From an uncultured Flavobacterium sp. (GTDB lineage Bacteria > Bacteroidota > Bacteroidia > Flavobacteriales > Flavobacteriaceae): DNA of 64,000 bases. Numbering within the stretch: the stretch's first letter is position 1; each line of letters opens with the position of its first letter. The notes under the pieces are model-generated. The model made no database searches and was not told the DNA's origin. It was given only the letters and a program-made list of their open reading frames with translations. The position numbers were made by a program, and so were the translations under genes. The stretch covers positions 3,844,001 to 3,908,000 of the forward strand of contig NZ_OX638201.1 in the NCBI RefSeq assembly GCF_951805225.1, in the 5' to 3' direction. Positions 43,798 to 54,900 of the stretch are shown here, in pieces.

Positions 43798-44484
43798 TTA
43801 TAAATATTTTTTAAGTTCTAATAAATGGTTAATTTGTTTGATATTTTCAGGAGCTTCAATATTTTTTTCATTAAAGAAGATCGCATCCAGACCGGCATTC
43901 AATGCACCATTAACATCTGCATCGAGACAATCTCCAATCATAATACTACTTTCTTTTGAGGCTTGAGCCAAATTGACAGCATAATCAAAGATAATACTAT
44001 TTGGTTTTTTAACACCTGCTAATTCAGAATTTGTTATTGTATTAAAATAACCTCCAAGTGCAGCATTATTTATCTTTTTATCCTGAACGGCAGCAAAACC
44101 ATTAGTGATAATATGTAGTTTGTATTTTGGTTTTAGGTAATCCAAAACTTCGATTGCTCCGTCAAAAAGATAATTATTATCAGTTAAAAATTCGATATAA
44201 TCATTTGCAATCTGATTAATATCTTCATCTGAAATTTCATAATTCAAAGCATCAAACGAAAGCTTTAATCTATTGTAACGCAACTCGACGTGCGTAATTT
44301 CATCGTTTTGATATAATTTCCAGCAAGCTTGGTTTATAGGAGCATATTTGGCAATAAAATCCTCGATTTTAATATCGGGAAATCTGTTCTTAAAAATACG
44401 ATCAAAAGCCATTTCTGAGTTTTTATCAAAATCCCAAAGTGTGTGATCTAAATCGAAAAAAATGTCGGTAATAGTGGTATTCAT
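43798..44484 (-). CDS. yjjG: HAD-family noncanonical pyrimidine nucleotidase (YjjG-like)
   Basis: 228 residues. HAD motifs: I FFDLDHTLWDF (nucleophile Asp11 and Asp13), II HIITNGF, III KPNSIIFDYA (Lys) and IV MIGDCLDADVNGALNAG. YjjG clears noncanonical nucleotides such as damaged pyrimidine monophosphates; a general HAD phosphatase role cannot be excluded. Flanked by radC (3 nt) and the unknown secreted protein (2 nt). Confidence 0.88.
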   Translation of the reverse strand: MNTTITDIFFDLDHTLWDFDKNSEMAFDRIFKNRFPDIKIEDFIAKYAPINQACWKLYQNDEITHVELRYNRLKLSFDALNYEISDEDINQIANDYIEFLTDNNYLFDGAIEVLDYLKPKYKLHIITNGFAAVQDKKINNAALGGYFNTITNSELAGVKKPNSIIFDYAVNLAQASKESSIMIGDCLDADVNGALNAGLDAIFFNEKNIEAPENIKQINHLLELKKYL

Positions 44485-44487
44485 AAC

Positions 44488-45180
44488 TTATAAAATTCCT
44501 TCATCTACAAAACTATAATAATTTGTTTCAGTAATAATCAAATGATCTAAAACTTTAACATCTAAACTCTCTCCTGCAATCTTTATTTTCTTTGTAATTT
44601 CTATATCAGCATTACTCGGTTGCAGATTGCCTGATGGATGATTATGACACAAAATCAAGCCTGTAGCTTTTGTTTCAAGCGCATAATGAAAAACCAAACG
44701 TGTATCAACAATAGTTCCCGTAATCCCTCCTTTACTTAATTGTACTTTAGAAATTACTTTATTAGAATTATTCAGAAAAAGCACCCAAAATTCTTCGTGT
44801 GGTAATTCGCCAATAATGGGTTGCATAATTTCGAAAACTGATTTGCTTGATGTAATTTTCTTTATAAATTCAGCTGCATCTTCAGATCTTCGGCGGCGGC
44901 CTAATTCTAAAGCAGCAATAATAGTAATAGCCTTTGCCTCTCCTATTCCTTTAAAATTCATCAATTGAGATAGAGATAATTTTCCTAAAGAATTTAAACT
45001 ATCTACGCTGGCTAAAATTCTTTTACTTAAATCAACTGCAGATTCGTTACGACTTCCTGATCCAATTAAAATAGCAATTAATTCAGCATCGCTTAAAGCA
45101 TCAATCCCTTTTAGCATTAGTTTTTCTCGCGGGCGATCGTCTTCTGACCAATCTGAAATTGGAAAATAACCTTCTTTCAT
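44488..45180 (-). CDS. radC: RadC family JAMM-domain protein
   Basis: 230 residues. N-terminal helix-hairpin-helix part (LSQLMNFKGIGEAKAITIIAALELGRR) and C-terminal MPN/JAMM domain with the metal motif HNHPSGNLQPSNAD. Named for DNA repair, though the biochemical role of RadC is unsettled. Second gene of a tight minus-strand unit after the GNAT gene (12 nt). Confidence 0.93.
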   Translation of the reverse strand: MKEGYFPISDWSEDDRPREKLMLKGIDALSDAELIAILIGSGSRNESAVDLSKRILASVDSLNSLGKLSLSQLMNFKGIGEAKAITIIAALELGRRRRSEDAAEFIKKITSSKSVFEIMQPIIGELPHEEFWVLFLNNSNKVISKVQLSKGGITGTIVDTRLVFHYALETKATGLILCHNHPSGNLQPSNADIEITKKIKIAGESLDVKVLDHLIITETNYYSFVDEGIL

Positions 45181-45192
45181 AGTAGTCAGTAA

Positions 45193-45651
45193 TTATATAG
45201 ATTTACGCATACAAACACTATTTTTTAAACCTATATAAGGTTCGTAATTCTCTACAATTTCAAATCCCAATTTTTGATATAAACCAATAGCTTCAATTTG
45301 TTTATAAAGCGTTTCTAAAATCATAGTTTTAAAACCCTGCTTCTTCGCCTCTATTTCTAATTCTTTAATAACTTTCTGAGCCAATCCCAAACCTCTTGCT
45401 TCAGGCAAAACAAACATTCGTTTTAGCTCAACTGTATTCTCATTATACTTTTTGAAGCAACCACTCGCAACGAGTTTTCCTTCTAAATAAATAAGAACAA
45501 CATTATCATTAAATTCAATCAAATTATTGCCCCAATAATCCTTCTTTAATTCCGGATAACGTTCCCATAAAAAAGTATCAAATATTTTGATCAGCGTTAC
45601 AAAATCCGGATTCTCACTTGTTGTCTTTACAACCTCTATTCTTGAATTCAT
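45193..45651 (-). CDS. GNAT family N-acetyltransferase
   Basis: 152 residues, one GNAT domain: VLIYLEGKLVASGCFKKY, VELKRMFVLPEARGLGLAQKVI (acetyl-CoA pyrophosphate loop ARGLGLA) and YQKLGFEIVENYEPYIGL. Acceptor substrate unknown. First gene of the GNAT-radC-yjjG unit; a near -7 sequence (TATATTCG) lies about 20 nt upstream. Confidence 0.88.
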   Translation of the reverse strand: MNSRIEVVKTTSENPDFVTLIKIFDTFLWERYPELKKDYWGNNLIEFNDNVVLIYLEGKLVASGCFKKYNENTVELKRMFVLPEARGLGLAQKVIKELEIEAKKQGFKTMILETLYKQIEAIGLYQKLGFEIVENYEPYIGLKNSVCMRKSI

Positions 45652-45780
45652 TTTACTATAATCTTAAAAGGCGAATATATCTAAAAAATAAGAAAAATCA
45701 CTCATAAAAGTAATTCCTATTTTCAAATTAACTAATTTTAGAATCAAATCATCAATCCAATCAACTTAATCACAAAAAGA

Positions 45781-46407
45781 ATGAAATCTGTATCAACTTT
45801 GATAATCCTATTTTTACTCTTTTCTTGTAATCAGAAAGAAAAAAGTAATGCTTACGCTAAAAATGAAGTACAACAAACTAATACTTTTGCCGACAAATTA
45901 TCGAATGCGGCACTCTCAATAATTGATCCTTCTGTGGATTATGATCCTGCTTATTTCTCGATCGAATATCCAAACGGAGATGTTCCTGCAAACAAAGGGG
46001 TTTGTACCGATGTTGTAATTCGGTCTTACCGAAAGTTAGGCATTGATTTGCAAAAAGAAGTTCACGAAGACATGATCGCACATTTTGCAGAATATCCCAA
46101 TTTAGAAAAATGGGGAATGACTAAAACCGATACAAATATCGACCACAGAAGAGTACCAAACTTAGAAATCTTTTTTGAAAGAAACGGAGAAAAACTTGTT
46201 ATAACAGAAGATCCAAAAGATTATAAAACCGGAGAAATTGTAACGTGGCTAATTAATAATAAATTACCTCATATTGGAATTGTGACGAATAAAAAGTCAA
46301 AAGACGGAAAACGAAATCTAATCGTACATAATGTTGGCAACGGACAAGTTCTGCAAGATTGTTTATTTGACTATAAAATAGTTGGGCACTACAGATATTG
46401 GAAATAA
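45781..46407 (+). CDS. DUF1287 family lipoprotein
   Basis: 208 residues. Lipobox LLFSC (Cys16), then the DUF1287 domain: VDYDPAYFSIEYPNGDVPANKGVCTDVVIRSYRKLGIDLQ with a conserved cysteine, DHRRVPNLEIFFER and HIGIVTNKKSKDGKRNLIVHNVG. The Cys/His pattern suggests an NlpC/P60-like peptidase fold acting on the cell wall or a peptide, but this is inference. Divergent from the GNAT unit. Confidence 0.82.
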   Translation: MKSVSTLIILFLLFSCNQKEKSNAYAKNEVQQTNTFADKLSNAALSIIDPSVDYDPAYFSIEYPNGDVPANKGVCTDVVIRSYRKLGIDLQKEVHEDMIAHFAEYPNLEKWGMTKTDTNIDHRRVPNLEIFFERNGEKLVITEDPKDYKTGEIVTWLINNKLPHIGIVTNKKSKDGKRNLIVHNVGNGQVLQDCLFDYKIVGHYRYWK

Positions 46408-46428
46408 AAATATTGCAAATCAAATTCG

Positions 46429-46524
46429 TTTTTATCCGCGTTTTTACGAAGTAAATCTGTTTTATCCGTGTCAAAATTAGATGCTGATTTTACAGATTCG
46501 CTAAAGCGAAAACGCTGATAAAAA
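46429..46524. repeat. Imperfect inverted repeat (TTTTTATCCGCG family)
   Basis: Left arm TTTTTATCCGCGTTTTTACG (46429-46448) pairs with 46506-46524 (GCGAAAACGCTGATAAAAA) with one or two mismatches; a partial direct copy (TTTTATCCGTG) lies at 46460. Typical of small palindromic repeats between flavobacterial genes. Confidence 0.6.
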
Positions 46525-46650
46525 CTGATTTTTCTAATTACTTTCTTAATTAAACGATTAAGTAATTTTATAGATTTCTTCTTAACTTAATGACATTGAG
46601 TTTCGGGACCAAATTCCAGCTTGAACAATATCTTTTAAAAAACAAATTCC

Positions 46651-46684
46651 AAAAAAAATGCCAATTACAAAACTACAATTGGCA
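46651..46684 (-). terminator. Terminator after mpl
   Basis: 8-bp stem (TGCCAATT with AATTGGCA) and a 10-nt loop, followed on the minus strand by eight T. It lies 30 nt after the mpl stop. Confidence 0.75.
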
Positions 46685-46714
46685 CATTATCTCATTATCA
46701 AATTGACTAATTAT

Positions 46715-48070
46715 CTAATTAATCAACCCTTTTACTTCATCAAAATTTAAACCTCCGTAATTTCCTGAACTCATCAATAATAAAGCTGAATTTTCAAGAT
46801 TTAAATTGAATAAATATTCTTTAAATTCTGCTGGATTGGTATAAATAATTAAATCTTCACGATTAAAAGAACTTGCAATTTGTTCGTAAGTCACTTCTTC
46901 TAATTGCTTAATTTTTACAGCGTCAGGCGAATAAAAAACAACCGCAACATCTGCATATTCCAAAGCACCTTCATATTCTTTAAGAAATTCAGCATTCAAA
47001 CTACTGTAAGTATGCAATTCTAAACACGCAACCAAAGTTCTGTTTGGATATTGCTCTTTCACCGCTTTTGTCGTTGCAGCAACTTTACTTGGCGAATGTG
47101 CAAAATCTTTATAAGCAACTTTTCCTTTTCCTTCAGCAATTTTTTCTAAACGTTTCGATGCACCTTTAAAACTTGCAATTGCTTCGTAAAAATCAGCTTC
47201 GTCAACGCCCATGTTTTGGCAAATCCATTTTGCTCCGGCAAGATTATTTAAATTATGCGCACCAAAAACTTCGATTGGCATATCGCCCTCCGGAGTTTCC
47301 AATAAAGTTACGCCATCGCTAACTGTATATTTTGGAGTCGAATATGCTAATTTACGAATTGGATTTGTAGCCGCTTCTGCAACACGTTTTACCTCAGAAT
47401 CGTCTTCGTTATAAACTAAGATTCCTCCATTTGTAATTTTAGCAATAAAAATCTCGAATTGCTCTACATAATTTTCATACGTTGGAAAAACATTAATATG
47501 ATCCCACGCAATTCCAGAAATTAAAGCAATATTTGGTTGATACAAATGAAACTTTGGACGTCTGTCAATTGGAGAAGATAAGTATTCGTCACCTTCCAAA
47601 ACCATAAAATCATTTTCCTCAGTAAGATGCACCATAGTATCAAAACCTTCTAATTGTGCTCCAACCATATAATCAACCTCGATATTATGATAATGCATTA
47701 CGTGCAAAATCATCGAAGTAATTGTAGTTTTTCCGTGAGAACCACCAATTACTACACGCGTTTTATTCTTAGATTGTTCGTATAAAAATTCTGGATACGA
47801 ATAAATTTTCAAACCTAATTCCTGCGCTTTAAGCAATTCCGGATTATCCGCTTTAGCGTGCATTCCAAGAATTATTGCATCAATATCAGCAGTGATTTTT
47901 TCAGGAAACCAACCTAATTCTGCAGGCAAAATTCCTTTTTTCTCTAATCTTGATTTTGATGGTTCAAAAATAGCATCATCGCTTCCTGTAACCTGATATC
48001 CTTTGTTATGCAATGCCAATGCCAAGTTGTGCATTGCGCTCCCGCCTATTGCGATGAAATGTGTTCTCAT
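46715..48070 (-). CDS. mpl: UDP-N-acetylmuramate:L-alanyl-gamma-D-glutamyl-meso-diaminopimelate ligase (Mpl)
   Basis: 451 residues, Mur ligase family. N-terminal MRTHFIAIGGSAMHNLALAL is characteristic of Mpl; the ATP loop is GGSHGKTTITSM; HSPSKVAATTKAVKEQ and SSGNYGGLNF close the protein. Mpl attaches recycled murein tripeptide to UDP-MurNAc in the cytoplasm. Normal length (E. coli 457). Start at 48070, first ATG. AAATTCCAAT-type repeats flank the gene on both sides. Confidence 0.93.
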   Translation of the reverse strand: MRTHFIAIGGSAMHNLALALHNKGYQVTGSDDAIFEPSKSRLEKKGILPAELGWFPEKITADIDAIILGMHAKADNPELLKAQELGLKIYSYPEFLYEQSKNKTRVVIGGSHGKTTITSMILHVMHYHNIEVDYMVGAQLEGFDTMVHLTEENDFMVLEGDEYLSSPIDRRPKFHLYQPNIALISGIAWDHINVFPTYENYVEQFEIFIAKITNGGILVYNEDDSEVKRVAEAATNPIRKLAYSTPKYTVSDGVTLLETPEGDMPIEVFGAHNLNNLAGAKWICQNMGVDEADFYEAIASFKGASKRLEKIAEGKGKVAYKDFAHSPSKVAATTKAVKEQYPNRTLVACLELHTYSSLNAEFLKEYEGALEYADVAVVFYSPDAVKIKQLEEVTYEQIASSFNREDLIIYTNPAEFKEYLFNLNLENSALLLMSSGNYGGLNFDEVKGLIN

Positions 48071-48073
48071 TTA

Positions 48074-48132
48074 AATTCCAATTTTTTATCCCGAAGCATC
48101 CGGACCAAATTCCAATTATTTCATGGAATTCA
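48074..48132. repeat. Short AAATTCCAAT repeats upstream of mpl
   Basis: AAATTCCAAT occurs at 48074 and again at 48108 (after CCGGACC), and its inverted form TGGAATT at 48125. The same GGACCAAATTCCA word appears downstream of mpl at 46606. Confidence 0.45.
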
Positions 48133-48149
48133 ACCTTGAGATTTGATCT

Positions 48150-48836
48150 CTATGCTTCAACTTTTCTTTTTAATTCCTGTGCCTTTTTAGGGTCTTTTAA
48201 TTTATTCAAATATAAATTATATAATTTTTGAAATGTGACTTTTGATTTACCAATTTCATTTGCTTTTATATAATTTTTTTCTGCCGATGTATATCTCTTA
48301 AAATATTCGTCAATTCTTCCTCTGGACAAGTAACCATCAACAGGCGAAAATTGCGCCAATTCATTCGAATATCCAATTGCTTTTGATTCGCTTCCTCCCA
48401 AAATTCCAGGCAATTGCAAGTATATTTCGATCAAAGCCCATCTCGCCTGAACGTGTTTTGGATTTAAAACAATTGCTTTTTCAAACGCCTGTTTCATGCC
48501 ATCAACCATCGTAAAAGCTTTTAGTTTATTCACTTCCATCGCTCTCATCGCCAAACAACCGCCATATTTAAAGAAATAATCAGCTTCAGTAGGTTTCAAT
48601 TCCTTGAGCTTTTTGAAATATTCAGCTCCTTTTACCCAAGATTTTTGATGCGCTTCAATTTCGCCCAAATAATCAAGTGTCTTTATATCCAAAGGTTTTG
48701 TTTTTAAAATTCCTTCAAAAATAACTTGCGCTTCGTCATATTTTTTAGCCTGAAACAACTTTTCGCCTTTTTCAAAATTCGATTGTGACCATCCTAAAAT
48801 GGGCATTAATAAAAAAAGAAATAGTAGTTTTTTCAT
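48150..48836 (-). CDS. Secreted tetratricopeptide repeat protein
   Basis: 228 residues. Signal peptide (LLFLFLLMPILGWSQS), then TPR helices: FEKGEKLFQAKKYDEAQVIFEGILKTKP, IKTLDYLGEIEAHQKSWVKGAEYFKKL, FEKAIVLNPKHVQARWALIEIYLQLPG and TSAEKNYIKANEIGKSKV. Probably a periplasmic scaffold; partner unknown. Divergent from the alpha-2-macroglobulin-like gene (130 bp). A -7 box ends 4 nt before its ATG. Confidence 0.85.
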   Translation of the reverse strand: MKKLLFLFLLMPILGWSQSNFEKGEKLFQAKKYDEAQVIFEGILKTKPLDIKTLDYLGEIEAHQKSWVKGAEYFKKLKELKPTEADYFFKYGGCLAMRAMEVNKLKAFTMVDGMKQAFEKAIVLNPKHVQARWALIEIYLQLPGILGGSESKAIGYSNELAQFSPVDGYLSRGRIDEYFKRYTSAEKNYIKANEIGKSKVTFQKLYNLYLNKLKDPKKAQELKRKVEA

Positions 48837-48840
48837 GTTT

Positions 48841-48848
48841 CAAAAATA
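48841..48848 (-). promoter_or_regulatory. -7 promoter element abutting the TPR gene start
   Basis: Minus-strand TATTTTTG (TAnnTTTG) ends 4 nt before the ATG at 48836, the same geometry as at recR and rlmB. Confidence 0.4.
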
Positions 48849-48966
48849 AGGAAATATAAAATGTATCATTTGCTTTTAGAGATAAATTAGTAATTTGTAC
48901 GAAATTTATTTTATCACGTTACCAACCTTTATTCCAAAATTGCACTCTATATACCAAAACTGACTT

Positions 48967-51900
48967 ATGAAAAATATCTTATTTGTTTTCTTATTATTCA
49001 CAACAGCCTTATTTGCACAACAAACAGATAAAAAATGGACAAAAGTTACCACTTACGAAAATGATGGCAAAATAAAATCAGCCAGCAAAATTGTGAATCA
49101 GATTTACAAAAAAGCTGTATCCAAAAAAGATGAAATTCAAATGATAAAATGTTTCTTTTATCAATCTAAATATCTTCAGGTAGTTGACGAAAATGCGAAA
49201 ACTAAAATTTTAAATAATCTTAAAAAAGATATTAATAGAGTTTCGATTCCATCGAAAGCGATTTTGAATTTGGTGTATGCAAAATGTCTGGATAATTATT
49301 CTAGTTACGACTATGCAGTCGAGGCCGTTGATAGTGCCGTTGCTTTTGTAGATGAAGCTTCTGCAATAATAGATACAACTGCCGCAACAATAGATACTTC
49401 CAGAATTGACGGTATAGCAACCCCGAAATCGAATAATACAAACATTGATTTTTCATCTGAAAAGGAAGTCATAGCTCTTTTTGAAAAAACATTAGAAAAC
49501 GAAGCAATTCTAAAAGCAACGGCTTTAACAAATTACAAAGCTATTTTTGAGTTTTTAACCATCGAAAAACTAAAAACAGAAAATCTATATGATTATCTTC
49601 TTAAAGAAAATATTCAGTTTTTTAGTCAAAAAATCGAACGATGGGAAATTGAAAATAGTGAAATTACTCCATATAAAAATGAATTTTTAGGCAATTCAGA
49701 CCTTTTTATAAAACTAAATTTGAGTTCAATAAAAGACGAAAGTTTTAGAAAAGTACTCTCTTTATATCAAAAGCTGGAAATAAGTAATCCCTCTTTAGAA
49801 AATCAATTTAACCGTATTATATTCTGCAGCGAATTTTTGCCCGAACCTGATAATGATTTAACAAAGTATCTAAACGAATTTCAGCAACATTCTAACGATC
49901 CAATTCTTACTCAAAAAATTCTACTAAAAAAAGCTGAAATTCTAAAAGATCAAGCTTCAAGAGAATTACATCCCGATTATAATATCGAAGCAGTAAAACT
50001 ATATGACGAAGTAATAAAAATTAATAGTCAAAGTAATTCTGCTCAATTTGCTTTACAACAAAAGCAATATGTTACCTCAAAATACGTAGAAGTTGAACTT
50101 CAAAAACATATTTATAACAATGAAAACACCAGAGCATTTATTAGTTATAATAATATAAATGATTTAAAAATATCTTTCTACAAAATAGATCAAAAAATAT
50201 TCAAAGGTCTTCTGGATACAGTCGCAAAAGGCAAAAGAGATAGCTTAGCTGAGATAATTACAAAACACCAAATTAAAATCGTATCTAAAGATTATCTTCT
50301 ACAAAACAAAAATGATTATTTTAGATACTCTACAGAAGTTCTTTTACCACAGTTAGAAACCGGAAATTATTTGGTTTATTTTGAAGGTGAATCTGATGAA
50401 AAAGGTAAAAATGGCACTACTTATGAAACTATTACAGTTTCGAATTTGAGTGCTCTGGCATCTCAGGAAAACGACGAAGAAAACTTTCAGGTTCTGGATC
50501 GAAAAACAGGAAAACCACTAGAAAACGTAACTATAAAATCATCTAATTATACGCTTAAAACAGATGCAAACGGATTAGCTTCTTATACAGGAGCCAGTAA
50601 CTACAGTTATAATGAACAAATTGAATTTTCATTAGGAAATGATACTATTTTAGCGAGCAAAAGTTACATTCGATTCACTCAGAAATACACCGAAAAGGAA
50701 GATCAAACTTTAAACGGTAAAGCCGAGTTTTATTTAGATCGCGCTATTTATCGTCCTGGACAAACTGTTTATTATAAAGGAATCGCAATTCAAAAACAAA
50801 AAAACAAAACGAGCATTGTTGCCAACACTTCTTTTAAAATCATTGTAAAAGATGCCAATTATCAAAACATTAAAGAATTTGAAGTTACTACAAATGAATT
50901 TGGTTCGTTTTTTGGCGAATTTGTTTTACCCAAAAATAGCTTAACGGGTAACTACAACATGTTTGTATTAATGCCCGAAGATTATGCAAAAAAAGACATT
51001 ACTTTAAGCAATAAACCAAATGAAGCCTTTTGGAAAAACGTAAAATTTGAAGGTTATTCCATTAATTTTAAAGTTGAAGAATACAAACGTCCAAAATTCA
51101 AGGTAGATTTTGATCCTAAAAAAGAAAGTTATCAGGTTAATCAATCTATTAAAGCAAATGGAATTGCAAAGGCATTTGCCGGAAGCAATATTTCTGATGC
51201 AAAAGTGACTTATAAAGTAGATAGATTTGTAAGTTATTTTAGAAATTATTACGGACAGGAACAGAATGAAACTATAGCAACAGGCGAAACGAAAACCGAT
51301 GCATCTGGAAAATTTGTAATAGAGTTTGTTGCGCAACCTGCTAAAAATGCCGTAAAAGAAAAATTACCGGTTTTTAATTATAGAATAACTGCAGATGTTA
51401 CTGATATCAATGGTGAAACTCATACATCAGAAACTATTGTAAAAGTAGGTTTTCATGATTTGATTATCAACGCGAGCATTCCAAATCATATCGAAACCAA
51501 AGACAAAAATGAAATTACACTTTCGAGCACTAATTTAAATGGAGAATTTCTTGCAGCAAAAGGCGAAATTAAATTGTATTTCGTAAGCCCTTTTGCAAAT
51601 AAATTCAAAGAGCAAATTTGGTCAAAACCAGACTACGAAACCATTTCTACAGCTGATTTTGAAAGATTATTTCCTTATGAAATACGCGAAAGCAAAACAG
51701 AAAAAAAACCTGAAACTTTGTTGTTCTCTAAAAAAATAGACACTCAAAAAGACAAAAAAATAGCTCTTGATTTTATTTCAAATTACAAATCCGGGAACTA
51801 TAAAATTGTGTTTTCTGCAAAAGACACTTTTAACAATCCAATAGAATCTATTTCGGAATTTGAAATCAAACAAAGCAAAGACAAATTCAATCCAAGTAAA

Positions 51901-54900
51901 TTATTTACTGCAGAACAAATTAATAGTGATCCTAAAAAAGATGGCTTTATCGAAGTCAAACTTTCCTCAGTAATTCCAGAGCTTTACATCACTACAAGCG
52001 GAAATTATAACACTCAAACTTATTTTGAAAGTATTTCGCATTTACAAAATAATGAGGTAACAATCAAAATTCCGTTAAAAACGGGATTCGAAAAATCAGT
52101 ACGTTTAGGCTTTCAAAGCGTTTTTGATAACGAAATTTTTGAGAGTGAAATCGACGTAAAATTAAAAACAGAAGAAGCTAAACTAGAATTAATCGTCGAA
52201 AGTTTTAGAAACAAAATCGAACCAGGAAGCACTGAAAAATGGTCATTTAAACTAAAATCACTAAATGCCAAGAATGAAGCCGAAGTATTAGCTTCTATGT
52301 ATGACAGCTCTTTAGATCAATTTACAAAAAGAGATTGGAATCTTTTAAATATAAATAATTATGGATACAACAGTCCAAATTTCAAATCTGGTATTGGTTT
52401 TGAACAAGCGCATTCTATTTTAGAAAACCTGAATACATTAGAATTTACCCACAAATTCTACAAAGAAGAAACACAATTAAACTGGTTTGGATTTGACATA
52501 AACAATAGTCGATATGGTGATTCTCTTCTCTACTCTATAGCTGAAATAAAAGACAAAAAAGTAGGTAGTGAAACAATAAAAGGAGATCCGGATGCAGTTT
52601 TAGCAGATGACGAATCTGTTGCTTATGGAGTTGCTGCTATTACTCTTCCTGCTCCTAAAGTAGATCAGGTAAGATTTGTAAAACCTGCACATATGACGGC
52701 TGCAGATTCTTTAAACGACCCGGAATATTATTTTCAAACTAACAAAGTAAAATTTATTCCTGGAAAAAAAATCATTAGCGGTCTAACTTCGATGGTTGTA
52801 GATAAATCTACTTTATATGTAATTGATGGAGAAATATCATCTGAAGATAATTTCAAAAAAATAAATCCTGATGATCTTCTTGATATCGAATTTTTAACGG
52901 CTGAAAAAGCAAAAGTACTTTACGGAAGCAAAGGCGCAAATGGCGTAATTATCATCACAACCAAAAAATCTTTAGAAGAACTAACAAAAGTAAAAGCAAG
53001 AAAAAATCTTTCTGAAACCGCTTTCTTCTTACCGAATTTAAAAACTGATTCTACAGGAAAAGTAAGCTTCAATTTTACTTCTCCCGAAGCTTTAACTACT
53101 TGGAAACTTCGTTTATTGGCACATAATAAAGATGCTGTTTCGGGATATTTAGAGAAAAGTGTGGTAACTCAAAAAGAATTGATGGTTTTACCGAATTTCC
53201 CACGTTTCTTTAGAGAGAAAGATACGATTGTAATCTCTGCTAAAATTTCGAATATTACGGATAAAGCAAAAACCGGAATCGCCATTTTACAGTTTTTTGA
53301 TGCTACAACAATGCAGCCTATTGACGCAAAAATGCTAAACGCAAAAAACGTCAGAAACTTTACTGTTGGCGCATTCGGAAATACTGTGGCAACTTGGACT
53401 ATTTCGATTCCGGAAGGTTTGCAAGGTGTTCAATATAAAATTTTGGCAAAATCTGGTGATTTCTCAGATGGAGAAGAAAACATACTTCCTGTTCTAACAA
53501 ACAATATGTTGATTACTGAAAGTATTCCGATTTGGGTTCGCGAGAATTCGACTAAAGAATATACGTTTGAGAATTTAAAAAACAATACTTCTACAACTTT
53601 AAAAAATCATCAGCTTACTTTAGAATACACCTCAAATCCGGCTTGGATTGCGATTCAGTCTTTACCTTATTTAATGGAATATGAACACGAATGTGCCGAA
53701 CAGACTTTTGCTCGTTTTTATGCCAATGCTTTGGCTTCAGAAATCATTTCAAGTAATCCGAAGATTGCAACGGTTTTCGAAAATTGGAGAAAAAACGGAA
53801 AACTAAATTCAAAATTAGAAGAAAATGAAGAACTAAAATCAATCATTCTTGCCGAAACACCTTGGTTAAATGACGCTCAAAGCGAAGATGAGAAGAAAAA
53901 GAATCTCGCACTTTTATTCGATTTAGAAAAAATGAAAACTTCTCAGGAAACTACTTTCGATAAATTAAAACAGAAACAAAAACCATCGGGAGGGTTTTCA
54001 TGGTTTGACGGAAGTGACGAAAGCGAATATATTACGAGACATATTTTGGCAGGTTTAGGTCATTTATCAAAATTGGATAAATCTGAAAATAACGCTACTA
54101 AAATAAATCAAATTGCCGAAAAAGGAGTTCCTTTTTTAGACAACAAATTTCTGGAATATTATAAAAATCAGTCTAAAAACTTAAAAAAATCAGAAAAACT
54201 AATTTGGATTAATCCGTATTCAGATTTGCATTATTTATACACCAGAAGTTTTTATTTAGACAAATATCCACTTTCAGATACTTTAAAAAAAGCGACAAAA
54301 TTATATCTGGAAACTGCTAAAAAAGATTGGCTAAATTATTCGCTTTACGAAAAAGGATTAGCTGCTTTGACTTTAAATCGTTTTGGAGAAAAAGATATAG
54401 CCAAAAAAATCATAGAAAGTCTAAAAGAAACGGCTTCGAATAATGAAGATTGGGGAATGTATTGGATTGCCAACAAAGCGGGTTGGTATTGGTATCAGGC
54501 GCCTATTGAAACTCAGGCTTTATTGATTGAGGCTTTCGCCGAAGTAAATAACGACACCAAATCTGTTGATGCGATGAAAGTCTGGTTATTAAAAAACAAA
54601 CAAACCAAAAACTGGCCAACAACAAAATCTACCACAGAAGCTGTCTATGCTTTATTGATACAAGGCAATGATTGGCTAAGCGTAAAAGATAATACGGTTA
54701 TTAAAATTGGCGGCGAAAAGATCTTAACCAAAAAATTAGCCGAAAACGAAAAAGAAGCTGAAACAGGTTACATCAAACTGAACTGGAAAACGGATGAAGT
54801 TAAAAAAGAAATGGCTTCAATAAGCATTCAGAACAAATCGAAGGTTCCAGGATTTGGAGGTGTTTATTGGCAATACTTTGAAGATTTGGATAAAATCAAA

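Larger units (their letters stand above)
46408..46714. other. 307-bp gap between the DUF1287 gene and mpl
   Basis: Contains an imperfect inverted repeat (46429-46524), two AAATTCCA words at 46611 and 46645 next to GGACC, and the mpl terminator (46651-46684). No gene seen; the short minus-strand frame across it is not supported. Confidence 0.7.

Noticed and set aside
46253..46474. 73-residue minus-strand frame over the end of the DUF1287 gene
   Set aside because: It is antisense to a supported gene and extends into palindromic repeat; no homology recognised.
51004..51336. 110-residue minus-strand frame inside the A2M gene
   Set aside because: Low-complexity shadow of the coding strand in AT-rich sequence.
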